From: Bacteroidota bacterium
GTDB taxonomy: Bacteria > Bacteroidota > Bacteroidia > NS11-12g > UBA9320
NCBI GenBank assembly: GCA_947499775.1
Contig: CANMPY010000152.1
Location: forward strand, 1 to 5,524
Direction of reading: 5' to 3'
DNA: 5,524 bases
Positions within the stretch are counted from its first letter, which is position 1, and each line of letters begins with the position of its first letter. The notes under the pieces are model-generated. The model was not told where the DNA came from and ran no database searches. It saw nothing but the letters and a program-made list of their open reading frames with translations. This document shows positions 1 to 5,524 of this stretch, in pieces. The position numbers and the translations under genes were made by a program.

Positions 1-30
1 AACCACTAACCCAATAATGAATTTCTTCAT
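1..30 (-). CDS. Start of an unidentified, possibly secreted protein (3' end outside window)
   Basis: Only ten codons are visible, reading MKKFIIGLVV from an ATG at 30. Two lysines followed by a run of hydrophobic residues is the usual start of a signal peptide or a membrane anchor. The ATG lies three bases after the TAG stop of the upstream isomerase fragment, a spacing typical of genes in one operon. Nothing can be said about function. The call rests on the start codon, the signal-like residues and the tight spacing, so it could be a chance open frame. Confidence 0.4.
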   Translation of the reverse strand, partial: MKKFIIGLVV

Positions 31-33
31 GAT

Positions 34-222
34 CTATTCGCCGTTCAAAATCAAATCCACCCGATTGCTCACTTCCCGCAAATACTTCGCATCGCCCCGC
101 GCCAACTCCACCGTCGCGTAGCTCTGGTAACCAATCTCCCCAAAGGCCTTATGCACCTCCTTCCAATTCAGGTCCCCTTCCCGCAAATCCACAAACTCCG
201 GCACCCGCTTCTTAATCAACAC
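34..222 (-). CDS. C-terminal fragment of a sugar phosphate isomerase/epimerase (TIM-barrel, AP-endonuclease 2 superfamily)
   Basis: The 62 residues match the C-terminal end of xylose-isomerase-like TIM-barrel proteins annotated as sugar phosphate isomerase/epimerase. Seen directly: the segment LREGDLNWKEV followed by an EIGY element, a VELARGD element and a final YLREVSNRVD helix. This is the usual order of the last strand and helix in the family (recognised from memory, not searched). Full proteins have about 270-300 residues, so some 80% is missing. The GTG at 222 is only the first possible start after an in-frame TAG at 235-237; it is probably not a true start. Codon use differs sharply from the rest of the window: about 74% G+C at third positions and all five arginines encoded by CGG. 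The fragment overlaps the end of the next minus-strand gene by 11 bases in another frame. It is best read as foreign to the neighbouring sequence; the substrate cannot be inferred. Confidence 0.6.
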   Translation of the reverse strand: MLIKKRVPEFVDLREGDLNWKEVHKAFGEIGYQSYATVELARGDAKYLREVSNRVDLILNGE

Positions 223-240
223 GTTGTTCTGGTTCTATAT
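211..240. other. Putative chimeric junction between two DNA sources
   Basis: To the left (41-210) G+C is about 56% by hand count; to the right (231-470) it is about 37%. The gene on the right loses its 3' portion and the gene on the left loses its 5' portion at the same place, and the two are out of frame with each other. The exact breakpoint cannot be fixed to better than roughly 20-30 bases. No inverted repeat, target duplication or att-like sequence is visible here. Confidence 0.55.
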
Positions 241-469
241 AACGCTTAAGAATTCGAATAAGAGCATCTTCTACTTCATCAAAGGTTATTTGATTGTTTT
301 CAGGTTCGATGGCTTCAATTACCTCCAAATCGCCTTGTCCATGGGGTATTTCTTTCAATCCCATACCGTGAAATGCTACTGTAAAATAATCGAGTGAAAT
401 GCGCGCTAATATTCCTTCTCCATAATTCTTATGTCTTAACCGGCTTCCAATACCTATGGATTTAATCAT
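212..469 (-). CDS. N-terminal part of a conserved small SH3/Tudor-like protein of Bacteroidota, apparently truncated
   Basis: The product is 85 residues from an ATG at 469. Residues 7-45 contain GSRLRHKNYGEG, then beta-strand-rich sequence ending in GLKEIPH. This resembles the small SH3/Tudor-like folds of CarD-type and UvrD/PcrA C-terminal domains, where a G-x-R-V-x-H-x-x-F/Y-G-E-G turn opens the barrel. Residues 60-78 form an acidic helical segment, DEVEDALIRILKRY. From memory, Bacteroidota hypothetical proteins with this start run to about 150-170 residues, with a further conserved C-terminal half; here the frame stops just where composition changes, so the last residues (about QRVD) probably come from the adjoining fragment. 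Function is unknown; a nucleic-acid or protein-binding role is a guess from the fold. A TAnnTTTG box lies just before the ATG. Confidence 0.6.
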   Translation of the reverse strand: MIKSIGIGSRLRHKNYGEGILARISLDYFTVAFHGMGLKEIPHGQGDLEVIEAIEPENNQITFDEVEDALIRILKRYIEPEQRVD

Positions 470-474
470 AGAAA

Positions 475-482
475 CAAACGTA
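475..482 (-). promoter_or_regulatory. Bacteroidota -7 promoter element (TACGTTTG)
   Basis: On the minus strand the sequence reads TACGTTTG, a full match to the Bacteroidota -7 consensus TAnnTTTG. Only five bases separate it from the ATG at 469, so transcription would start at or next to the start codon and give an almost leaderless mRNA. No convincing TTTG -33 element is seen at the usual spacing, which lowers confidence. Confidence 0.35.
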
Positions 483-628
483 CACTTTTTGCATTACATA
501 TTTTTGATTAAACTGCAGTGGCCTCCATTATATCAAAGCAATTGAGAATTAAATAAACGTGTAATGCCATTTATAATACTACTTTGAAGGTTAAAAAAAT
601 CACCTTTAACATTAGGTAAAACCTTTAT

Positions 629-2500
629 TTATTTGAGTTCGCTCAATTCAAGCCAACGCAATTCCTTTTCTTCAATCATGGAATTTAACTTTTCAATTTC
701 ATAAGCCAAGCTTGTAAGCTCTGTATATGCCAAATTTCCTCCATTTAGTTGTGCTTCCTTTTGTTTTATTTCAAGCCCTACTTTTTCAATATCGGATGGT
801 AAACGATCAAATTCTTGCCTTTCGTTAAACGTTAATTTGCGCTTTTCGTTTTCGGGTAATTTTATTGTTGGCGTTGGGTCTTGCTGCTTTGGTGTTGCAA
901 TCTTAGTCGTTTCTTTAGGCAATGTTTTCCATAACCTATAATCGGTATAATTGCCTGGATAATCTTTAATTACACCATGTTCTTCGAAGGCAAAAATATG
1001 ATCGCACACCTTATCTAAGAAGTATCGATCATGGCTTACAACCATTAAATTACCTTCAAACGCTTCTAAAAAATCTTCAAGCACATTTAGGGTATCAATA
1101 TCAAAATCGTTGGTAGGTTCATCCAAAATTAAGAAATTTGGTGCGGTCATTAATATTTTCAACAATTGAAGTCTTCGTTTTTCACCACCACTCAATTTTC
1201 CTATAGGGGTATAATGCTGCTCGCGTCTAAACAAAAATCGTTCTAAAAACTGAACCGCAGTAATGGTTTTACCATTTCCCATTTGTACATGATCGGCAAT
1301 TTCGCGAACCTCTTCTATCAATCTATTTTCAGGATTTAATGGCGCACTGTTTTGCGAAAAATAGCCAAAAACAGTAGTTTGGCCAACAACAACCGAACCT
1401 TTTGTGGCTTTTAAAAGTTCACAAGCAATGTTAATCAATGTACTTTTGCCGGCTCCATTTTTGCCAACAACACCTATCTTTTCCTTATTTTTAAAGATAT
1501 GAGAAAAATCCTTAATGAGCGTTTGATCATTAAATGAATGATTAATATGATGCAGTTCTAAAATTTTACTTCCTTGTCTTGCCCCTCTGATGCTAAGTTC
1601 TAATTTTTGATTATCAACTTTTACACTTGCTTTATCTTTAATATCATAAAACGCCTCAATGCGCGATTTGCTTTTGGTACCTCTCGCTTGTGGCTGCCTT
1701 CGCATCCACTCCAGCTCCTTTAACATCAGCAACTTTGCTTTACCTTGTTCTACAGCCGCGCTTTGTATGCGTTCGGCCTTTTTCTCTAAATAATAAGCGT
1801 AATTTCCTCGATAAACAACCAACCCTGAGGGCTCTAATTCAACAATTCGATTACAAATTCTATCAATAAAATAACGATCATGGCTTACTAAAAGCAAAGT
1901 CACATTTTTCCCATTTAATAAATTTTCGAGCCATTCAATCGCTTCAATATCGAGATGATTCGTTGGTTCGTCCAAAATGAAAACATCGGGTTGCATAAGC
2001 AACATCGCAGCAATAGCTAGACGTCGTTTTTGGCCCCCACTCAATGAACCCGCTTTTTGTTCAAGGTTGGTAATACCTAGTTTTGAAAGCGTTTCCCTAA
2101 CCTGACCTTCATAATCCCATGCATTTTGATTATCCATTTCACCCATTATTTCCGCCATTTTATCATGGGAAAAATTCGGATCCAATTGTGCCATTTCAAA
2201 TTCACTTACCAATTTGGCCAATGGATTGCTTTCGTCAAAAATAATTTGCCATACCGTTAAGTCTGGATTTATTTCAGGCTCTTGTGGCAAATAAACTACC
2301 TTTACATTGTTATTATGCACCACATCTCCCCTATCTGCCGGTTCGGCTTTCGCCAAAAGACGTAAAAGGGTGCTTTTTCCAGCACCATTTTTACCAATTA
2401 AGGCTATTTTATCGCCTTGATTAACCCCAAAATTGAGGTTGGTAAATAACCAAGTTTCATTATATGACTTTCCGAGTCCTTCGGCTGAAATGCAGTTCAT
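629..2500 (-). CDS. uup: ABC-F family ATPase, Uup-like (duplicated ATP-binding cassettes, no membrane domain)
   Basis: This is a soluble 623-residue protein with two ABC ATPase cassettes, the layout of ABC-F proteins that act on the ribosome rather than in transport. Cassette 1 has Walker A GKNGAGKST (36-44), signature LSGGQ (153-157), Walker B with catalytic E178 in ILDEPTNHLD, and H-loop SHDR (206-209). A charged linker follows (about 235-305) and includes RRQPQARGTKSKSRIEAFY; in ABC-F proteins this region reaches toward the P-site tRNA. Cassette 2 has GKNGAGKST (346-354), LSGGE (436-440), E461 in LILDEPTND and SHDR (489-492). A proline- and lysine-rich spacer leads to a coiled-coil C-terminal domain (about 555-620), typical of Uup, which in E. 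coli has 635 residues. E. coli Uup is linked to ribosome quality and precise transposon excision. All catalytic residues are present. The start is fixed by a TAA immediately before the ATG. No Shine-Dalgarno or TAnnTTTG box is seen upstream, so it may be read through from the upstream PhnA-domain gene. Confidence 0.94.
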   Translation of the reverse strand: MNCISAEGLGKSYNETWLFTNLNFGVNQGDKIALIGKNGAGKSTLLRLLAKAEPADRGDVVHNNNVKVVYLPQEPEINPDLTVWQIIFDESNPLAKLVSEFEMAQLDPNFSHDKMAEIMGEMDNQNAWDYEGQVRETLSKLGITNLEQKAGSLSGGQKRRLAIAAMLLMQPDVFILDEPTNHLDIEAIEWLENLLNGKNVTLLLVSHDRYFIDRICNRIVELEPSGLVVYRGNYAYYLEKKAERIQSAAVEQGKAKLLMLKELEWMRRQPQARGTKSKSRIEAFYDIKDKASVKVDNQKLELSIRGARQGSKILELHHINHSFNDQTLIKDFSHIFKNKEKIGVVGKNGAGKSTLINIACELLKATKGSVVVGQTTVFGYFSQNSAPLNPENRLIEEVREIADHVQMGNGKTITAVQFLERFLFRREQHYTPIGKLSGGEKRRLQLLKILMTAPNFLILDEPTNDFDIDTLNVLEDFLEAFEGNLMVVSHDRYFLDKVCDHIFAFEEHGVIKDYPGNYTDYRLWKTLPKETTKIATPKQQDPTPTIKLPENEKRKLTFNERQEFDRLPSDIEKVGLEIKQKEAQLNGGNLAYTELTSLAYEIEKLNSMIEEKELRWLELSELK

Positions 2501-2566
2501 TTAAGAGATTTTGATAATAATTAATTTTGAATATTTGTATTGAGGTCTAGCAGAAACTACTCATAA

Positions 2567-2609
2567 AACATTACTAAGAAACAAGAAAGAAAACATGTCT
2601 TGTAATGTT
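2567..2609. repeat. Nested inverted repeat between the PhnA-domain and ABC-F genes, possible weak terminator
   Basis: A perfect 8-base inverted repeat, AACATTAC (2567-2574) and GTAATGTT (2602-2609), encloses a second one, ACAAGA (2581-2586) and TCTTGT (2598-2603). The inner and outer arms share bases 2602-2603, so they can form alternative stems or, with four inner pairs, one bulged hairpin. It begins 20 bases after the stop of the upstream minus-strand gene. On the minus strand only a short T run (TTTTA) follows the arm, so intrinsic termination would be weak. An RNA-processing or attenuation role is also possible. Confidence 0.35.
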
Positions 2610-2628
2610 AGAGGAACTAATTAGAATA

Positions 2629-2838
2629 TTATACTTTTTTAAGAAATTGGGTTTTAAGCACCATTTGCTGACCATCGGCTTTGCCTTCAATTTCATTGGT
2701 ATCATCGGTTAAACGAATTTTCTTAACTACGGTACCTCGTTTTAAGGTAGTGGTTGATCCTTTTACTTTTAAACTTTGAATCAGTATAACTGAATCGCCA
2801 TCCGCTAGCACTGTTCCATTGCTGTCTTTGGTTTCCAT
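2629..2838 (-). CDS. PhnA/YjdM C-terminal domain protein, stand-alone (zinc ribbon absent)
   Basis: The 69-residue product is almost entirely the C-terminal domain of the PhnA (YjdM) family: KDSNGTVLADGDSVILIQSL, then LKVKGS (23-28), LKRGT (32-36), VKKIRL (38-43), an acidic turn with GKADGQQM, and the ending LKTQFLKKV. In E. coli YjdM (about 111 residues) the equivalent segment follows an N-terminal four-cysteine zinc ribbon. Here there is no cysteine, and the ATG at 2838 sits directly before the domain with a promoter box 13 bases upstream, so the short form looks genuine. Annotation pipelines often name such proteins alkylphosphonate utilization protein because of the E. coli gene neighbourhood; no phosphonate gene is nearby and I do not infer that role. 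The domain is a small SH3-like beta fold and its biochemical function is not established. It lies 92 bases downstream of ftcD and 128 bases upstream of the ABC-F gene. Confidence 0.85.
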   Translation of the reverse strand: METKDSNGTVLADGDSVILIQSLKVKGSTTTLKRGTVVKKIRLTDDTNEIEGKADGQQMVLKTQFLKKV

Positions 2839-2851
2839 TGTAAATTTTGTG

Positions 2852-2859
2852 CAAATATA
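2852..2859 (-). promoter_or_regulatory. Bacteroidota -7 promoter element (TATATTTG)
   Basis: The minus strand reads TATATTTG, a full TAnnTTTG match, ending 13 bases before the ATG at 2838. A start of transcription about five bases further on would leave a leader of roughly eight bases. No good TTTG -33 element is present at 19-21 bases upstream; the nearest is TTGG at 2886-2883, a spacer of 23 bases. It would drive the PhnA-domain gene independently of ftcD. Confidence 0.5.
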
Positions 2860-2930
2860 AGCTCAAAACAAGCCTATTCATTCCAATAATTTATAGAAAA
2901 ACGAATAGCAGATTACTTATGATAGGATGA

Positions 2931-4622
2931 TCAAAAATCAATTTTTGTATCAACCTCTTTCAACAGCGTGTTTGACACCTCGGTGTTATTTTGTAATAAC
3001 GCCTTGGCCTCGCCGGCTAATTTTAAAGCCATTGCTTTGTCAGCTAAGCCCTTTGCATTTATCATCACATTATAGTAGGCAGCTTGCACTGCAGTTTTCG
3101 AACATAATACTCCTGCAGCGGCATCCGATAAGGTATTTTGATTGCCATGCTCAATCATTTCCTTTGCAATTTCTAAAATAGTATTAGCTATTTGCATGGT
3201 TTGCAATGGTACTTGGGTGGCATATAAGGATGCCGATTCTATAGCATTTAATCTAACTAATCGTTCATCATCGGTTGTTTTTGGTAATTTAAAGGCCTCC
3301 ATAATTCCGTTGAACGCATTGGTGTCTTCATCTACCAAACGCAAAAGTTCATCTTTTATAGATTGCCCTTTTTCGGCTATGTTGCTAAAATATTCCCAAC
3401 GATGCTCCCACCCTTTTTTATTAGCACTTACATTAGCTACCATAGTGGCTAATGCCGCACCTAATGCTCCGGTATATGCCGCAATTGACCCACCGCCTGG
3501 AGCAGCACTTTCACTTGCAGTTTCATCAGCAAAGGCCTTACAACTTAAATCTATCAATTGATTATTTATGTTTTTCATTCGATATTCTATGATTTTTTTA
3601 TTTGGATCAAAAGGGCCTAATTCGTCTAACCCCAAAGATTTAATGGCAATTTCTACTAATTCTTTTTCAGATACCCCTATACTTCGTTCTTGTTTTTTTA
3701 AAAAATACTTTCCTGCTTCACGCATTGCTGACAAAGGCACTAACCCCACAAGCTCGCTGCCCGTTATTCTTACGCCTCTTGAAACAGCACTTGAATTTAC
3801 TTCTTCGAAAAATACATGCACTGGTGTTACAATATAATTCGTAAGGTTAGCCGAAATTTGGGCAATTCCATACTCCTCAATATACCAACCTATTGCTTTA
3901 ACTTCTTTACACTTACCAGCAATTCGTATAGGTTCGCCCTTTTCATCCAACATAATTTCGCCCGAAATTGGATTACCCAAACGTTTTACACGGCCAGCCT
4001 CGCGTACATCAAAGGCTATGCGATTGGCAATACGTGTGCTTTTGGTGTTTAAATTAATATTATAGGCAATTAAAAAATCGCGTGCCCCAATTACAGTAGC
4101 ACCTGCTTTTGCATTATAAACATCAGGACCAAAATCGGGCTTCCATTGTGGTTGTTTGATTTTTTCAAAAAACCCTTCGTATTCGCCTGATCGGATTATG
4201 GAAAGATTGTTGCGTTCACTATTCGGTTGAGCATAGCCATAAAGATAAACTGGAATTTTAGTTTCTCTACCAACCCGCTCAGCCAATTTAATTGCATAAG
4301 TTGATGTTTCATCCATAGTAATACCACTTACCGGAATTAATGGGCAAACATCGGTAGCACCCATTCTTGGATGTTCGCCTTTATGTGTACTCATATCGAT
4401 AAGCTCACTTGCCTTTACTATAGCTAAATAGGCCGCTTCAATTACAGCTTCAGGATGACCAACAAAGGTAACAACTGTTCGATTGGTAGCTTTCCCCGGA
4501 TCCACATCTAATAGGGTTACCCCTTCTACCCCCTCTATACAATCCGTTATTTGCTTAATAATTTGTAAATTATTTCCCTCACTAAAATTAGGAACACATT
4601 CAATAATTGGCTTCTCCGACAT
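2931..4622 (-). CDS. ftcD: Bifunctional glutamate formimidoyltransferase / formimidoyltetrahydrofolate cyclodeaminase
   Basis: The enzyme moves the formimino group from N-formimino-L-glutamate (an intermediate of histidine degradation) to tetrahydrofolate, then deaminates the product to 5,10-methenyl-THF and ammonia, feeding one-carbon metabolism in the cytoplasm. All three family domains are present in 563 residues, close to the roughly 540 of animal FTCD. The transferase N-terminal subdomain (about 1-182) has ECVPNFSEG (8-16), TNRTV (46-50) and HKGEHPRMGATDVCP (80-94); H84 aligns, from memory, with catalytic His82 of the pig enzyme. The transferase C-terminal subdomain (about 183-330) has VREAGRVKRLGNP and ITGSELVGLVP. 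After a linker, the helical cyclodeaminase domain (about 353-555) has APGGGS (374-379) and LSDAAAGVL (498-506). The start at 4622 sits directly before the conserved N-terminus. Some bacteria carry the two activities separately; here they are fused. No hutH, hutU or hutI gene is in the window. Confidence 0.97.
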   Translation of the reverse strand: MSEKPIIECVPNFSEGNNLQIIKQITDCIEGVEGVTLLDVDPGKATNRTVVTFVGHPEAVIEAAYLAIVKASELIDMSTHKGEHPRMGATDVCPLIPVSGITMDETSTYAIKLAERVGRETKIPVYLYGYAQPNSERNNLSIIRSGEYEGFFEKIKQPQWKPDFGPDVYNAKAGATVIGARDFLIAYNINLNTKSTRIANRIAFDVREAGRVKRLGNPISGEIMLDEKGEPIRIAGKCKEVKAIGWYIEEYGIAQISANLTNYIVTPVHVFFEEVNSSAVSRGVRITGSELVGLVPLSAMREAGKYFLKKQERSIGVSEKELVEIAIKSLGLDELGPFDPNKKIIEYRMKNINNQLIDLSCKAFADETASESAAPGGGSIAAYTGALGAALATMVANVSANKKGWEHRWEYFSNIAEKGQSIKDELLRLVDEDTNAFNGIMEAFKLPKTTDDERLVRLNAIESASLYATQVPLQTMQIANTILEIAKEMIEHGNQNTLSDAAAGVLCSKTAVQAAYYNVMINAKGLADKAMALKLAGEAKALLQNNTEVSNTLLKEVDTKIDF

Positions 4623-4630
4623 AATTACGG

Positions 4631-4638
4631 CAAAAATA
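4631..4638 (-). promoter_or_regulatory. Bacteroidota -7 promoter element (TATTTTTG)
   Basis: The minus strand reads TATTTTTG, a full TAnnTTTG match, ending eight bases before the ftcD ATG at 4622. It implies a leader of only a few bases. The expected -33 TTTG is not seen at normal spacing. It suggests that ftcD has its own promoter rather than depending on the outer membrane protein gene 131 bases upstream. Confidence 0.45.
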
Positions 4639-4753
4639 CAATTTGAACACTAAAAATAGGTAGCCATTATGAGGCATTCACTTTAATTAAATATTATAGT
4701 AATATGCGATTGCCTTGCAGTCTAAACCTTCAAAAAAAGATGCACACCTTAAT

Positions 4754-5524
4754 TTAAAATGACTTCCCTAAAGTGAGGTAGATAAACTCACCTACTCGTA
4801 AATTTTGGTGATAGCCAATAGAATAATCTATACCTACTTCATAACCAAAAATAACCGAATTTACCCCAATTCCCCAACTCCATAGCAATGGATTTTTTGC
4901 TTCATAATTCACTATTGTCATACTTCCAGTTTCAATAATATCTTTATTCTCAGGATTATGAATAGAATAAGGATTTCGTCCAAACCAGGGCAACCCTAAA
5001 TTCAAATAGCTTCTACAAGTGAGGAACTTAAAAATATTTTGATTGAAATTTTGTTGCGATAACATCGGATTTATAGGCAAGCTTACATTGATTTTGCCAA
5101 GTGCAACGGATGTACCCGCTTTATAATTAAAAGGGAATCCTTCAAAATCGGAAGTTGTTGAAAAAATATTTATTTGGTCAATATTATAAAGTGCTGCATT
5201 TCCAAATATTGGTCTCAACCAATTGGAGACTCCACCCAATAACCAGACCGTTTTTTGCTTTCCTATAGAGGATTGAAGCGACAAACTCGACGTTAAATGA
5301 ATCATTCTAAAAAACGACTGATCGTGCTTAAGCACAAAATGTAAATTTGTGTTAACGCCCGACTTGCCCATTGGCTTATAAATGCTACTTGTGAACGAAG
5401 TTGATAGTTTATGAGAATAGTTAAGATGAGGATGGAAATTTAATCGATAGTGAATTGAATTGGTAACAAAAGGGTTTTGAAGTTTTAATGGGCTTAAATT
5501 ACTTTGATCGCTAAAAAGATATAA
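4754..5524 (-). CDS. C-terminal outer membrane beta-barrel of a large surface-antigen/TolB-like Bacteroidota protein (5' end outside window)
   Basis: The frame is open from the TAA at 4754 to the window edge, giving 256 visible residues. The first in-frame ATG (5371) is internal: 51 further codons upstream are open and continue the same strand-rich pattern, so the gene is incomplete at its 5' end. Residues alternate polar and hydrophobic through successive strands, and the chain ends in phenylalanine (TLGKSF), as usual for outer membrane barrels. Landmarks in visible-part numbering are LGGVSNWL (96-103), GFPFNYKAGTSVAL (129-142), a PWFGRNPYS segment (179-187) and WGIGVNSVIFGYEVGIDYS (217-235). 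From memory this order matches the C-terminal surface-antigen-like barrel of long Bacteroidota proteins (about 1000 residues) that carry WD40/PD40 TolB-like propeller repeats at the N-terminus and usually read GGVDNW, RGF-x-x-NARNG and DIGTAW. The last motif is degenerate here. A different barrel family is possible. Substrate or partner is unknown. Confidence 0.65.
   Translation of the reverse strand, partial: LYLFSDQSNLSPLKLQNPFVTNSIHYRLNFHPHLNYSHKLSTSFTSSIYKPMGKSGVNTNLHFVLKHDQSFFRMIHLTSSLSLQSSIGKQKTVWLLGGVSNWLRPIFGNAALYNIDQINIFSTTSDFEGFPFNYKAGTSVALGKINVSLPINPMLSQQNFNQNIFKFLTCRSYLNLGLPWFGRNPYSIHNPENKDIIETGSMTIVNYEAKNPLLWSWGIGVNSVIFGYEVGIDYSIGYHQNLRVGEFIYLTLGKSF

Noticed and set aside
34..469. 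Overlapping 85- and 62-codon frames as a translationally coupled pair of real small genes
   Set aside because: Each looks like a fragment of a longer family, they differ strongly in codon use, and the GTG start is only the first possible start after an in-frame stop.
587..610. Possible terminator for the ABC-F gene: AAGGT/ACCTT and GTTAAA/TTTAAC stems around an A-rich run
   Set aside because: The stems are five to six bases, AT-rich, overlap each other, and no T run follows on the minus strand; too weak to annotate.
2927..4052. Several open frames on the plus strand (2927-3181, 3142-3561, 3568-3837, 3816-4052)
   Set aside because: They lie antisense to the strongly conserved ftcD gene, have no recognisable domains, and read as cysteine- and serine-rich shadow translations.
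4672..4715. AT palindrome ATATTA-TAG-TAATAT (4691-4705) inside AGGCA/TGCCT arms (4672-4676, 4711-4715)
   Set aside because: All-AT and short arms are expected by chance in AT-rich intergenic DNA, and the position between the barrel gene and ftcD gives no clear role.
1..5524. A novel multi-gene system, CRISPR array, prophage, toxin-antitoxin or transposon
   Set aside because: No spaced direct repeats, transposase, integrase, or paired small toxin-like genes were found; the recognisable genes belong to known, unrelated families.

Overview
The window looks like Bacteroidota DNA. It is AT-rich (about 37% G+C in the stretch I counted by hand, 231-470), the start codons lack purine-rich Shine-Dalgarno sequences, and three genes have the Bacteroidota -7 promoter element TAnnTTTG a few bases before the ATG. 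The proteins also fit that phylum: a bifunctional FtcD, a Uup-like ABC-F ATPase, a stand-alone PhnA C-terminal domain, and the C-terminal barrel of a surface-antigen-type outer membrane protein. Every recognisable gene is on the minus strand, so transcription runs from right to left.

Layout in the direction of transcription. 5524-4754: the C-terminal 256 residues of an outer membrane beta-barrel protein whose 5' end lies beyond the window. 4622-2931: complete glutamate formimidoyltransferase / formimidoyl-THF cyclodeaminase, which links histidine breakdown to the one-carbon folate pool. 2838-2629: a 69-residue PhnA/YjdM C-terminal domain protein. 2500-629: a complete two-cassette ABC-F ATPase of the Uup type. 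469-212: the N-terminal part of a small SH3/Tudor-like conserved Bacteroidota protein. 222-34: the C-terminal end of a sugar phosphate isomerase/epimerase. 30-1: the first ten codons of another gene, with a signal-peptide-like start. The five larger blocks have no obvious shared pathway; they read as separate housekeeping or metabolic genes with their own short-leader promoters.

The one real oddity is at the left end. Around 211-240 two unrelated gene fragments meet: a gene that has lost its 3' part and a gene that has lost its 5' part. Base composition jumps at the same place, to about 56% G+C over 41-210, with about 74% G+C at third codon positions. This is a junction between two genomes or genomic regions: an assembly chimera, or less likely a real deletion or transfer breakpoint. 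I found no CRISPR array, tRNA, rRNA, insertion sequence or defence system, and nothing that supports a new multi-gene system here.
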